From assembly GCA_025266875.1 (NCBI GenBank), contig JALLLT010000016.1, forward strand, positions 186,001 to 250,000: a DNA stretch of 64,000 nt, written 5' to 3'. The notes beneath the pieces were generated by a model that was not told the origin of the DNA, did no database searches, and saw only the letters and a program-made list of their open reading frames with translations. Position numbers and translations under genes: made by a program. Shown here piece after piece: positions 34,008-45,789 of this stretch; the first letter of the stretch is position 1; each line of letters starts with the position of its first letter. This stretch comes from Fennellomyces sp. T-0311 (taxonomy: Eukaryota > Mucoromycota > Mucoromycetes > Mucorales > Lichtheimiaceae).

Positions 34008-35084
34008 TTATCCTCTTAAACCACCATCCAGGCGGATCACAGAGCCATTTAGCATAGGGTGCGTAATAATATGCAGAACCAAATCACTAAATTCAGATGG
34101 CTGTCCATGCCGTTTCGGAAACAGCGACACGGGTGCTTTTACCGGAGCAGCTTGAACCAATGGTGTTTCTATGACAAACCTATTAGACCTCCTCCTTTGC
34201 TATGGAAACTAAAGCTTTACCGAATGGACCAGGAGCAATACTCATTACACGAATGCCGAATTCAGATAGCTCCTTTGCCAATGGAAGCGTTAGTCCAGCC
34301 ACTCCAGCTAAAAGAAGGCCATATCAGTGTCCACGCTTTTTTCTGTTCAAAAATCTATACCTTTCGATGTGCCATAACCAACCAAGGTACCATCCAAACC
34401 TAACATTGAGCTTGTAGTAATGATCACGCCACGCTCCCCTTATAAAAATGTCAGAACCTTCTTTTTCAGTGGACGAATGTACTTTTTACCATCCTCATTG
34501 AACGGAGTGTTATGGATCATATGCTCTGCCGCTTTCTGTGCCACATTGTATGCACCAAGTAAATTAATATTAATGACATGCTTGAATTGAGCATAGCTGG
34601 TAAGCTGCTGGTTGGGGCCGTATCCTACAATACTCTGTGGCGGCCATACAATGCCACTACAAACGACAACACCCGCCAAGGGTCGCCTGAAATGTGATAC
34701 ACCCGTTTCGATAGCCTTTTGAACTTTTTCCTGTATTTTATATGAGCATTAGCCTTCATGGGATGTCTAGAATTAAGTACTTCTTCTGTGACATCAATCG
34801 GCTCATCAAAATAAGCCTTGTCGGACCCCAATGATTGCACGAGCTGCTTTGCACGAGTGCAGTTGATGTCCATGATCTATACAGTACTTTAGAATAACGT
34901 TTCGTGTTTCCATATAAAAGTTAGTAATATTACCACGACATGACCGCCCTGGTCGACAATGGATCTTGCAACATGCTCTCCTAATCCACTTGCTCTATTC
35001 TGGCTTTCAGCACCCTAGTCGTTAAAATATAGAAAGAAATACATACGCTCCAGTAACAATAAACGTATTTCCTTCAATGTGCAT
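34008..35084 (-). CDS. Short-chain dehydrogenase, HSD17B10 / 3-hydroxyacyl-CoA dehydrogenase-2 type
   Basis: NAD-dependent dehydrogenase of the SDR family. It resembles the mitochondrial enzyme acting on 3-hydroxyacyl-CoA and 2-methyl-3-hydroxybutyryl-CoA (fatty acid and isoleucine breakdown). Six or seven small exons rejoin to give an intact protein: MHIEGNTFIVTGA-ASGLGEHVA (TGxxxGxG cofactor loop), HVVIMDIN (acidic residue selecting NAD), DVTEE-EKVQKAIE, LAGVVVCSG (NNAG position), GYGPNQQLTSYAQF, VININLLGAYNVAQ, GVIITTSSM (catalytic Ser), VGYGTSKAGVAG (YxxxK), IAPGPFETPL and SVIRLDGGLRG at the stop. Two near-cryptic acceptors must be skipped to keep frame. Its stop lies only 84 bp from the EME1 start codon on the same strand. 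No N-terminal targeting peptide is present, but the animal enzyme also lacks a cleaved one. Confidence 0.88.
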
Positions 35085-36228
35085 TTCCGTATAGATTACC
35101 CCCTTTTGGCAAAGATGCCGTTATATACAAAAAATGTCTTTTGTTCGCCTCAAATGGTAAAGGCGTGTAACCTTATTTTCAGGCCTACAGTGAGAGCTCT
35201 CCTGAATTCATGACTGTTAACATTTGCTTCTTGCATGTATAAGTATCATTCGGAAAGTAATAATACATAGCATTATCCAATACATCAAATCAAAATTTCG
35301 GTTTGTAAGTTGCATAAAAAATGTCAATTGACTTTGCTTATGGCTGATCAACCGATAAAATTAGATTCCTGAAAGGCTAGACAAGTCTGACATGAGAACT
35401 GTTATCCTTTATTCCTTATCGACAGCGGGGATACATATTCTCCATGCAACATACCTTGCATGTACAAACACGTGCTGCTCAGGAATAGCCAATTGCGAGT
35501 CTCAATGTACCCCGAAGCAAACGGGAAGGATATGACTTCGAGTTGGAAGAGAATCGCGCGAATATGAAACAGCGTCGATTGAAACATGCCGAAAAAATGC
35601 TAAATCAAATGGCAAAACGGTATGTTAACAAGTCAAGAGCCGCTTTGGGAAACTGGCTAGCGTCTTAGCCTGTCTTTGGTCAAGCCCCGTTCAATACAGA
35701 TTGCGTCGCTGCTATTGATAGCTCAATGGTTGCTACGCGGTCAGATCTGAATGTTTGAGTTGATAAATATCGAGTCTGCTGGGTGAACGCCGTTCATCCG
35801 ATTCAAAGAGGTAAATTTGGTCGTTGCAGGTAGAAGTGAACTATATACCGAACTCCAGGTAAGCATGCAATGCATCCAGGGCGTAATTATGCATGATACG
35901 TGTCATAGGTCATTAAGATTGCTATGGATCCATGCTCTCCAGATACTCCCTGACCATCATCTACAATAAACTTCATATAAACAACTGTTTAGTACCTGAT
36001 CGGTGTTTTGGATTTCACTTTACTAGTTAATTCTCTCTGCTAGTTTTAGTACAGTAGCGAATTATGGGTGATCGGTGCCCACTGGATAGACTTGAAGTGA
36101 AATAGCTTGGGCAATCCACAGATGCGCTAAATGTGTGATCGGGATATAACGGAACGAATGAATCTGTGGCAAGTCATTTTACTAACTTGTGGTATATATA
36201 GATCCCACCAAATGGTGGCAAGCTAAGG

Positions 36229-36284
36229 TATATGCAACGATATTCCACCAAATAAATATACATTTTCAACTATACGCAACGATA
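36229..36284 (+). mobile_element. 28-bp LINE 3'-tail insertion with target-site duplication
   Basis: Positions 36243-36270 are identical to the last bases of the LINE fragment at 53290-53318. They are flanked by TATATGCAACGATA (36229-36242) and TATACGCAACGATA (36271-36284), 13 of 14 identical. The tail plus flanking direct repeats of similar length to the 14-bp duplication of the larger LINE copy indicate a severely 5'-truncated retrotransposition event. Confidence 0.7.
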
Positions 36285-37439
36285 CGCCACAAGTGTGGCC
36301 AAACGATACGTCGATTAAGCTGTGCGAGAGAAATCCTTGGCTATTGGTTGCTAGCCCTCATCGCTATATTATAAAGAGTCGGAAGATCCAAGGTTATTAG
36401 CTGACCAGCAGCAAACCATGAGCAACATGAGACAATGTGCCTACAGTAATCATCTAGCCAGACTTGCACCAGATCCTTCTAGCTCATCTACCAACGCTTT
36501 GCCTTTTCATCAGCCTAGAACTTATGCTCTTGTCTCGTCACAATCGATGCAGCCGCTTATGCAGCCTATCATGGCATCATAAAGTCAAACTGATCAAGAA
36601 CATTTTTCTGCTACACCCTTACCATCTTCTAGAACAATACCATTGTTGGACTGCCATCAGCGCCAACCCGACTTGCGTTCCCACCGTCGATACATACCAC
36701 TAGTCGAGAGTAATCCTCTCTATCAAGTGTATCTATGGTTACCCTTTCATGATTGCTGTTCAGGATGAGAACACTTCAATTGCGACCGTTTCTGATGATG
36801 GAAATGGTCATTCTTATATCATTAAAAAAGGGGAGAAGCGGCAACAAGGTGGTGGCGAGTTTGAGGTAGTTACAACGATAATGAGAGGAGCTGCCGGCGT
36901 AGGTGTCAGGGTGAGTCCAACTACACAAGTTGCCTACGACATTGGAAGGATTGGATTGGCGGTGCGTTGAAAAGGCTTTGAGATTGATCATATTTGCTTA
37001 TGCATGTTGTTAACATACAAAAGATAATTAATAAACATAAACTGGTCGTGCAGCATTCATATAAGTATCGTTGTGATAATGTCACTAGGTAGTTTCACCT
37101 TTTCTTCCCTTTTGGATTAGGCAATTACGTATTTGACTTTTTTCATCATATTGGTGGGCAAGGTAGCATCTCAAAGCTCCTAAAGTCAGAAACCTAGTGG
37201 TCAGCTAATGTTTTAAAAACGCTTTAAAAAATGAATAAATATGGTTGCAAATCACATACGTAACTCTTTATATCTATTATACATCATTTCCAAAAAGTAA
37301 TGTCGTTACCCGAAGAAATCAATGACGTTGGAAGTCGCCGTATATTTTATATTATAAAAGTTGGGCCTTGGCGACGTTGATTTTTACGGATAGCTACATT
37401 ACTTTTCCGAAATACTGTATACCAACTTTTTTTTATCAT

Positions 37440-37620
37440 TGTCAGCTTCAGATTGACTCTTTTCTTAGTCAATCCAAACCAGCTTTCTTTTCCCAAGTCA
37501 ACTGTAGACTTGCTTCTCTTTTTCTAGTCAATTTTAGACCAACCTTTTTCCAGTTAATTTTAGACCAACTCTTTTACTCCAAATCAATTTTTCCTTTTCG
37601 CTAGTCAATTTCAAACTGAA
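37440..37620. repeat. Degenerate tandem repeat, pyrimidine-rich
   Basis: About six imperfect copies of a 25-35 nt unit whose core is TAGTCAATTTTAGACCAA followed by a CTTTT-rich spacer (copies near 37467, 37494, 37528, 37553, 37582, 37603). No gene overlaps; minisatellite-like. Confidence 0.65.
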
Positions 37621-38149
37621 GGAATAATTTAATCACCAAAAAAAACGCGTAAGTCCTATTACTGCTGTTTTTTGTACCTTAACATTTTTTATCAAAAATA
37701 TCATTTCATTATATGCGTCAAAAAAAAACTTATACCTTGTTATTGTCACAATTGCTTTAAAGCAAGCAAGGGGACATATTTGCCCCACAAACCTTGAACA
37801 CTTCTTCACCATTACGAAGACATCGCCATCAATCGTTATGATGAAATGATTGCCAAATGTAGTAGCAACATGGAAGTTGATTTCCAAGAAGGTACCAAAA
37901 AACGGCGCTTTGCAAGTTTAATCAGCATAACGAATTAGGCGTTGAGTACGATTACGGCAGTGGCAGTGAAGGCGTTGTTGAAAACACTGCACGAACGACG
38001 ACATACTCCCTGCCCAGCCTGTTGTGATTGAAGAGAGTTTTTCGCGTCTTCCAGACGCGTATTGGAACGACAATGTCGATTTCGACAGCGGAAATGAGAA
38101 AGAGAACGACGAAGAAAGTGGCGATGGGAGCAACGATGAGAATGGCGAG

Positions 38150-39290
38150 GGCAAGATCCCTTTTGCTACAACTACAACATCTTAATCTGAGCGACGAACC
38201 ATCATATGACCGCAACAATATCAAAAATTTACTTGTTCAGCTCAGGTGCACCGTTGCAAACCCTCATTCTCATATCGCGTCACATTACCAAATTATTACT
38301 ATCGAGCAACATCGTCAACCGTCCATTAAACGACACAAAGCAACTGAAAACGTGGTACGGCAAAATCAGAAATGGCCACATAAAAGGCGACAAGCACGAA
38401 CGTTACTACGATGCGTTTAGTCATGTATTGAAGCTTCACATGTACAACCCGACGGTTTTCCGTAATGACGATACGTTATACGAACAAGATTTCGTGGCGA
38501 AGATGTGGTCTGCCTTGATCGAATCATGCAACAGTGCAGACTACTGTATACTTACAATCGAGTGCGGTACTGATGGTCAAACAGTGTTATAATTATGACC
38601 CGAAGGTGGAACCGTTATATGAGTATAAACGGTCAGGAATCCTGCCGTATATATACGTCAGATATTAGGGGCCTAATATCCCTTATCCAACCATGCGTCA
38701 TATAGGTTGCCGCATGCTACGTCTACCAATACGGTATAAAGATACTGTATGACGATCAACCGGACTGCAGGTTGGATAACGTCTGTAATATACACACTAT
38801 TACAAACCAATGCTTCGAGAAACAAGCATCGATCCTCATTGGGTTGATACCGTTCCGGTAGTCATCCTCAACGCCGGCATAAAAATGAAGCTTGACTTGT
38901 AGCTGTTGGATGCCTTGAACGACAGGTCTGACTATTCATCTGGCGAGTTCGCGAAAAAGGTTTTTAGCTGCAAATATTGCAAGGATAAGCTCAAGGCGGT
39001 GCTAGTGGCAAAAGCTCATATGAACGAATACTTTGCCTGCAACAACATCAATCTCTGAGATATATCGAACTTCAAGTACTCCTTTGTCCTGATCACCGGT
39101 TTTGAAGTGGGATTTTTTTATTTGCGGATTACACACCCTGGCCTGTACGTATTAGACTCTGTTGGTCACGCGTGGTTCCCGACAACTGTTACGAAAATCA
39201 AAGATGGAGCTATCTGCGATGCCGTCAGCTTACTGAAGTGCATTGTGGACATGTGTCTAGTCGTTTAAGTCGCATTATAGTATGAAGGCG
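38150..39290 (+). pseudogene. Decayed member of a repeated Mucorales protein family
   Basis: Pieces of one protein lie in order in the plus strand, in different frames and with stops: YYDAFSHVLKLHMYNP, LYEQDFVAKMWSALIES (about 38400-38530), then SSGEFAKKVFSCKYCKDKLK and a Lys-Ala-His block (about 38940-39040), then GFEVGFFYLRITHPGLYVLD and PTTVTKIKDGA (about 39100-39230). The sequence of blocks (EQDF, GEFAK...KDKLK, G-x-x-hydrophobic...GLY) is what I know from an uncharacterised, highly repeated family in Mucorales. Nothing identifies its function; multiple stops and shifts make it a relic. 27351-27611 may be the C-terminal block of another copy. Confidence 0.45.
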
Positions 39291-39749
39291 AAGGCCCACA
39301 GTGTCAACAAAAGAAAGTCAATGACCGACCTTTCAAAGGAAAGATTCTCGCAAGTCCCCATCATCAGGGAGTCTTTCGTCGACTCGATTAACTCGTCTGT
39401 CCCAGGTGCCAAACGTTGGACGCGTTCATTATGGATGCCCTACCTTATGGAAGATTAAGCCATTTTTTTTTATCATTTGCTTATGTATATTTTTCGTCAC
39501 CATCATACCTACTACTCTCGTTTTCTATATCCATCCATAATAAATGCCCTTATGAACGTGTCCCCATTGTCCGAATTTCAATACTATTCTGATGGATATG
39601 ATCCGGCGCGGTATCCTCGTCGACTTCATCTCAGGTAAACCAAGAGCAAACTCCATCGATGATCCTTGTAAAAAAAAAACCTTTGGTTTCCTTAGGACCC
39701 CTAATCGCTGGATACATGACTGAATCTGCTATCACCATCAGCTTGGCCA

Positions 39750-40475
39750 GTGGGGCAAGTTGACGGGCATCAATCGCCGTATCTAATTGTGGGCGACTTT
39801 TTCTTCAACTTATCCGGTATTTATGTCGACATTGCCTTTGGTCTCACTGGCCTTGTCGCTATCTACGGCATTAAAATCCTATCCACCAGATTTGATGAAC
39901 GGTGGCCCAGGTTTAAGAAGGGCTCTTCTACTTTGACATTATGCACAGCGGGTTCATCGTCATTCTCAACACCTTTATCTCCTACTGCATCAACTTCAGC
40001 CTTAGCAAGAGTCCATTCTCCATTCTAAATTCAGTGTCTGCCCACGAGTCGCAGGGCATGTTGCCCTTGACAAGCGACTCCACGCACTACGCATCTTCGT
40101 GTGTCTCGGACACGGCGGCCGCAATCAGACCCAAAGGAGAAGGAGAGTGAAAAGGTACTCGAGGCTACACTTAAAGAGGCTCCTGAGGTCATTGACGAGG
40201 AAAATCCATTCCCCCTCCTCGAGAGCCGCCTCACCAGCAAACATGCTAACTATTGCGATCCAATGGACGTCGAGAATACGGTTCATCCCTATTACATGGA
40301 ACACAGCAAGGTTTCTCAAATCACTGTTGATCCGCACGACGTCTTGCCAAGAGATAAGCATCCCTGTTTCCACTGGGACATTGATTTAGTTATCCGATTG
40401 ATCGGTGATCGTTGGAGCACCCGGCATCCACCGATTCAATTACCTCCTTCAAGCTCTTCTTCCACCTCTTCTTAA
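39750..40475 (+). pseudogene. Possible broken membrane-protein gene, family unknown
   Basis: Consecutive frames look coding but are offset by one base twice: YLIVGDFFFNLSGIYVDIAF...GIKIL (from 39750), then LFYFDIMHSGFIVILNTFIS (from about 39928), then DPKEKESEKVLEATLKEAPE ... HPCFHWDIDLVIRLIGDRW to a stop at 40475. The first two parts are hydrophobic, the last acidic. An unrecognised intron cannot be excluded. I do not recognise the family. Confidence 0.3.
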
Positions 40476-41266
40476 ACTTTATTTCCGATAAATGTGTGTA
40501 AGCTGTGCTGCACTCATTTTTACTCTTCCCATTTCTCCCTTTATGTTTGGTATCTATACTTTTGTTATATAAATTATATAATGACGCCGGTTCGTTTTTA
40601 TTATCTATACGTATTACGAGCAGTATAATTTATTTTCTTGCCGATTAAAGAGTTTTAGCTTTTATAGATACCATACTTAATTTACATAACCCTTTTATGA
40701 TTTATCCTATTCACAGTAGGTTCTACGTAACTAAAGGAACATTACCTACCACATGCACTTGAAGTGATGTCGATATCATCCATTCAGTAAACTTAATTGA
40801 AAAAAGTGCTACACTCGTAGAAATATCACATGTTGTCGTTTCGGTCAGCATAGTACTGCTGCGCATCAGAAAGTGAATGTTGCATACACGTTGTGTCGTA
40901 TTTCCATAACTATACTTTTTCTTGCTATACCGTAGGGAATTGGACATCGTATTTACACAAGATAGCGTCTCAGTGGCTGTGCCGCTTACTTGCCTTAAAG
41001 CCCGTGCATGCATGTTTATGTGTGGAAAAACCACCCAGTTAACGTCGGCCCTTTATATGCACTTTTCCGATTATCCTTCCATCAGTCAGATTTCTGCCTC
41101 AAACTTAAGAAAGCACCACGTTGTTTCATCAGATCGGTCACTTTATTTTTCCACTAGCCACACACAAAAACAAAGCAATCTGTATTCTAATATCTAAGAT
41201 GATGAACCGTATATTTCCACACAATAAGCCTCAGTTACTTGTCAGCTCTTAAAATACCAAGTTTCG
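40476..41266. other. AT-rich intergenic DNA
   Basis: No coding region recognised; includes the 3' side of the Gln/Pro-rich gene on the minus strand. Confidence 0.4.
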
Positions 41267-42749
41267 CTACTGCTGTGCAGGAATTGCTATATTTCCTAAA
41301 ATAATGATGATTTAGTAACTTGATCATACATATCAATACTTTCTTCCATACTTACCAAGATTGTTCATCTGGAGAGCAACACGCGATGCATCAGCGGCGA
41401 AATCGTGGAACTCAAAGACAGAGGTAGCGTAATGTCTATAGATAGCAGTAGGTACTATGTGGTAGATGCAATTGCCATCAGGAGCATGTTGTAGAGCACC
41501 TTTTAACCACTCAACGTGAGTCACAGATTCCCATCTATTTGCATCTGTCACAAATTCCTGAAACACCACGCGACGACATGGATGGTTTAGATCAACTTCC
41601 TCAACCTGTTGAACTTGTGTACGAAACGGTTGCTGGAACATTTGTGAAACATTAGGTGGTTGCAATCCACGTCGTTGGTCATTATGGATATTTTCTAAAA
41701 TTGATCGGAATCCAGGAAGAGTAGGTGGTGGTCGTAGCTGAAGAGGAGGCGTGTTAATGCGATGGAGAGCAGGAGGAGGAGGTGTGTCGTCACGGTTAGT
41801 GGTGCGAGGTGGTGTTCGTTGTTGAACGGAAGGTTGGGGGATATGAGTGATAACGGCGGGAAGTGTGTCGTCGCTGTCGTCGGTGGTAGGTGGTGATGCT
41901 GATGTTGGTCGTTGACCATGAGGTATTTCGACGCGAGGATTGATAGGAGCTCCGCGGACGCTGCTTACAGGTTCCTGGTATATACCATATTGAGCTATGC
42001 ATTATTTTTCGACAGGCTTTAATATATCTTCCAACGATTAAGATTGATTCATTCGTGTGCTACTTACGTCCAGTAGGATACCGAGTGCTGTAGTAATTGT
42101 GGTTATATCGGATATGCTGCGGTCCAAAAACTGCATTATGAGGAGCTGGTGGGTTTTGATTCTGTGAAGAAACATCATTATTAGCGCTTCCTGTGTGATG
42201 ATGAGCTGCTACTAGGCCTTGAAATATATGAGGAGTACTAGTTGTATGAGAATCGATACCAAAAGGATCGCCTGCGCCTTCATCGTAAGAATACGAGTTA
42301 CTGGGAGGGTAGGTTCGCGCTCCAGCATACGGTTCGCCTTCATAAGGTAGCGTCCTTGTGTTTGGGCGAAAGCTTGGTGCTGTGTAATCGATAGGAGTGA
42401 TCGAGGGTGCACTAGAAATGATTTCTATAGTATAAGTAGCAGGCGTATTCTGGCGTGGACTAGCCGGCTGGTTTCTGGTAATAATGCCCCTTGATGAACC
42501 TTCACTGTAAGGGTTTGTTGATAGACTTTCCCTCGTAGGACTTCTTCGCGCAGGGCGAATAGCACCCCCTCTCATGCGATCAGGATGCGGTGGACTTCGC
42601 TCAGCTGGGTTATTTTGTTGTTGTTGTTGTTGTTGCTGTTGTTCCTGCTGTTGCTGCTGCAGCTGTCGCTCTTTCTTTTTCAAGTAGGTCATATTTGATG
42701 TTAGATAACGAATTAAGGCAAAACTTCGATGACCGTATTTATATTCCAT
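41267..42749 (-). CDS. Gln- and Pro-rich low-complexity protein, function unknown
   Basis: Exon 1 (42749 to about 42067) encodes MEYKYGHRSFALIRY, a Lys/Gln coiled-coil start (YLKKKERQLQ) with an almost pure Gln run, then a disordered Ser/Pro/Tyr-rich region (ARRSPTRESLSTNPYSEG, PYEGEPYAGARTYPPSN). A GTAAGT intron joins YPTG to PQYGIYQEPVSSVRG. Exon 2 continues Pro-rich (PPPPALHRINTPPLQLRPPP) and ends in a more ordered segment: FQEFVTDANRWESVTHVEWL, CIYHIVPTAIYRHYATSVFEF, FAADASRVALQMNNLG. A last intron gives NIAIPAQQ and stop TAG. Frame is maintained throughout, which supports a real gene; the competing frame at 41695-41919 is Leu-rich and wrong. I do not recognise the C-terminal block. The composition suggests a transcription- or RNA-related protein, but that is only inference. 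Confidence 0.65.
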
Positions 42750-43822
42750 GGCAGTGGCAAAGTAAAAGGGCTTGGCTCTTTTTGCCCATTACTGTAGAGC
42801 CATGGATAGTGATCATTCAAAAGTACGTTCTGAGATAATTTACGACGGCTATAATGAGAACAAGTGTAAGGAAGCTCGCTCTCATTGTCTCTTGAAGTAA
42901 GAAAAAGAAAAATTATGCCCAGTAAAAGACGAGTTTCTGCTGTACCGCAAATTTAACGAGTCATGCTTTTTGATAAGTTGTGAATGAGACAATAACCACC
43001 GAATATAGTATTACTTTCGACTTTAAACAACCATTGGTTGAGAAATATCCGTGTGGTTTAAACATTCATTGCAATGAGACATGTAATTTGTGCTCTTTGT
43101 ACACTCTAGAGTTTCACAGGTGCTCATAGAAGATTTTTGGATGAGTACTATCATACTCAAAGTCGGCAACTGAAGGAGCCCAACAGTTCGTGACTAGCAA
43201 GTATGTATTTCTGCCAGTGATAACACATCTTACGTATCATGTACTAGAACAAACGAGGGATATTAAGCAGTTTTTTTATATCTTCCTCACGCAACCTAGA
43301 TCACGCGATATTATATGAACAAACGAACAGAACGGGACGTTCCTCAGTCAAGCTCCATAAGTACCTACCAGTGATAAATTACGAGTTGGTGCGTACGTAT
43401 GTAGTGCCGACACTTTGAGCTAGCGGCATTTAATAGCGTATAGCAGAGTTAGCACAGTGGCCTTGTGCCAAACGTGTTTAGTAAATCAGGTGATAATAAC
43501 TATGTTATTAAAGAAAAGCTCATAATAAAACAGGCTATCTCAAAGTAGCTGAATACAAGGACTTGATGGACACTATACAAATGTAGACCGGTTCAGCCTT
43601 ATAAAGAATCCAAGGCTTATTACATGAAGCCCTGTTTTGCTTACGCAGATTAGCCAGGTCACTTGCCAGGGATTCGCTATCTACTAACGCCATTGATCCA
43701 TCTCCACGGTAGTGCTTTGTGATATTCATTAGTTTTGTACGTTATTTATGAGCATACAGTAGCGGGGGATACACAGGTAACAAATCAACTTTTGAATTTA
43801 GCCAAAGCCGACTCTTTCAATT
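42750..43822. other. Divergent intergenic region
   Basis: About 1.07 kb between the divergent Gln/Pro-rich and G-patch genes, holding both promoters. No coding region recognised; the frame at 43535-43729 has no motif. Confidence 0.4.
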
Positions 43823-45043
43823 ATGGACCCTTCCAAGGTGAGCTGATTTCCTTTCATAAGGTCTGGGAGGTTGCATCAGCAATAGAAAAAGAAGAGTTGG
43901 TGCTCTCTCTTTTTCTCTCCTTTAGACGATCTTTCCGTTTCTTTTTTGAATTACGTTTTCTTGTTCTACCCGTCCTGTTTCCAACAGCGATCAGCAGAGC
44001 AACATCTCTACGATGATGAAAGCTTTGATGACTTTTCATTGCCGCGTCATTCCCAACCCACGGGCTATGTCGACTATGATTCCATGGAACAAGCAACAAT
44101 GGAAGCACACATTCCTCAGACCAACATGGGGTACCGCTTACTTCAAAAAATGGGCTGGAAAGAAGGGCAAGGACTAGGGTCACGCGGACAAGGTGAAGTT
44201 ATTCGTTTATCCGGCGCTGTGTCTCGTTACTAACCTCCGTACAGGTCGAGTGGATCCCATTCGTATAGATATCAAAGAAGATGCATTAGGCGTTGGCAAA
44301 GCCGAGGAAGAAGCGGCGTACCATGCATCATCTACTGCGAAACGCAAGACGATGGGCAGTGAACGACAGTTAGAAGAAACGGAAAGCGAGCGTATTCTGC
44401 GAGAAAGCAAGGTGAAGGAGAAGGAAATGATTGCACAGGAGTTACGCGAAGTGAAACGCGCATTTTACTGTGAGTTATGCGACAAGCAGTACAGCAAAGT
44501 GGCAGAATACGAACAACATCTGCAGAGTTACGATCATCATCATCGAAAGGTGGATATCTTTGGCATGTTTTTCTGCGGTAAACTGATCAATTGGTATTGC
44601 AGAGGTTCAAAGATATGAAAGAGCAGTCGCGAAAGTCAGGCTTTGCTCAATCAAACAAAGACAAGCAGCGTGAACGTGAAAGGAAAAGGGAAGAACGTGA
44701 ATTGAAGCGTATGCAAGAAGCTATGCTCAAACGGGCAGGAGCTCCACAGCAACAGCAGCCTACTCAGGCACCGTTGCCAGTAACAACAAGTAGCAGGAGC
44801 GGAGGAGGATGGGTCTCGGTGGATCAAAATGGACCATCCACAGCACCACCGCGAGCAGCACCAGCAACACCAGCAGTAACAGAACCTCCGGCAGCACCCA
44901 TCAAATCAACAGGAGGATGGACAATGGCAACGAGTACTGCGGCAGATACCACCGAAAAGAAACCAGCAGCACCAACCAAAATGTCGTTTGGTTTGCCTCA
45001 AAAAAAGCCATCAGGTTTTCGTTTCAACCTCAAGAAAAAGTAA
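43823..45043 (+). CDS. G-patch and C2H2 zinc-finger protein (GPATCH8-like)
   Basis: Probable nuclear RNA-processing factor; G-patch domains typically activate DEAH-box helicases. The short first exon (MDPSK) starts at 43823 and is spliced to RSAEQHLYDDESFDDFS. The G-patch is NMGYRLLQKMGWKEGQGLG (about residues 55-75), interrupted after GSRGQG by an intron ending CCGTACAG; the next exon begins RVDPIRIDIKEDALGVGK, the usual GPATCH8 continuation. A charged helix (RQLEETESERILRESK) precedes the single C2H2 finger FYCELCDKQYSKVAEYEQHL with its second His in the HHHRK stretch. After one more intron comes RFKDMKEQSRKSGFA, an Arg/Glu coiled coil, and a Pro/Ala/Thr-rich tail ending KKPSGFRFNLKKK. The domain order equals that of animal GPATCH8, though the protein is much shorter (about 320 residues). 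Confidence 0.88.
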
Positions 45044-45789
45044 TAAAAAGTGAAAACGCACGTGGCCATACTTTATATGCTTTATGCAAGGAGGTAGATC
45101 ACTTTGAATGAACTCAGAATAAAGTGATCATGCATGCATCGTACTTCCCACATGTTGGTATATGTATGAATTAATACTCGAGTAGATGGCGCTAGATGTA
45201 TGACAGATACCCGATAATGAGACGATTTGCATAATATAAATAGACGAGGCGATGGATTGCCATAACACCCTTTTCTCAAATCAGAGTACACGGATAAGGG
45301 AATGACCGATGCTTGTTTTCACTCAAGCACCTCGGATCCTGTTAGATATATGACATTTCCATAGATACATCCCTTTCCTACGCTTCGAAACATTGACATG
45401 GCAACAAATACATACCATTGGGGTATATATCCATAGAAGTAAGTTTGTTGTCCAAGTCGAGATAACGGCTCCTTTTCCCAAGATCTCTTAATATGGATCA
45501 GCTACAAATTACATCTTTTAACGGCGAATTCGATCCTGGCTGTGTCCTGACGTTGACCGAAGCTCATATGCGTTGATCAAAAGATAGCGGGTGCTCTTGA
45601 CTACTTTGAAGCACCCCTAAATCTGATCCAAAGCATCGGAGACAGACCGGCAAAAGTAATCCAGCACGGCGCCCAGTGGTTCCGGACACCATGTGTAACA
45701 GCCATGGAACTATAGCTTTCTCTATTTTCCCATTTGTTAACTTTTTTTTTCTTTCCTTTGTTACTCCAACTCCCTTTCTGAATTTGTCC
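45044..45789. other. Intergenic region before the RING gene
   Basis: No coding region supported. A CT-rich tract (45717-45790) directly precedes the RING gene start, as is common in fungal promoters. Confidence 0.4.

Larger units (their letters stand above)
35085..38150. other. Gene-poor region with small repeats
   Basis: Contains the SDR promoter at the left. No coding region recognised; the frame at 36749-36970 (Gly/Val-rich, VVTTIMRGAAGVGVRVS) has no clear homologue and is uncalled. Two features inside are listed separately: the LINE-tail micro-insertion (36229-36284) and the degenerate tandem repeat (37440-37620). Confidence 0.4.
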
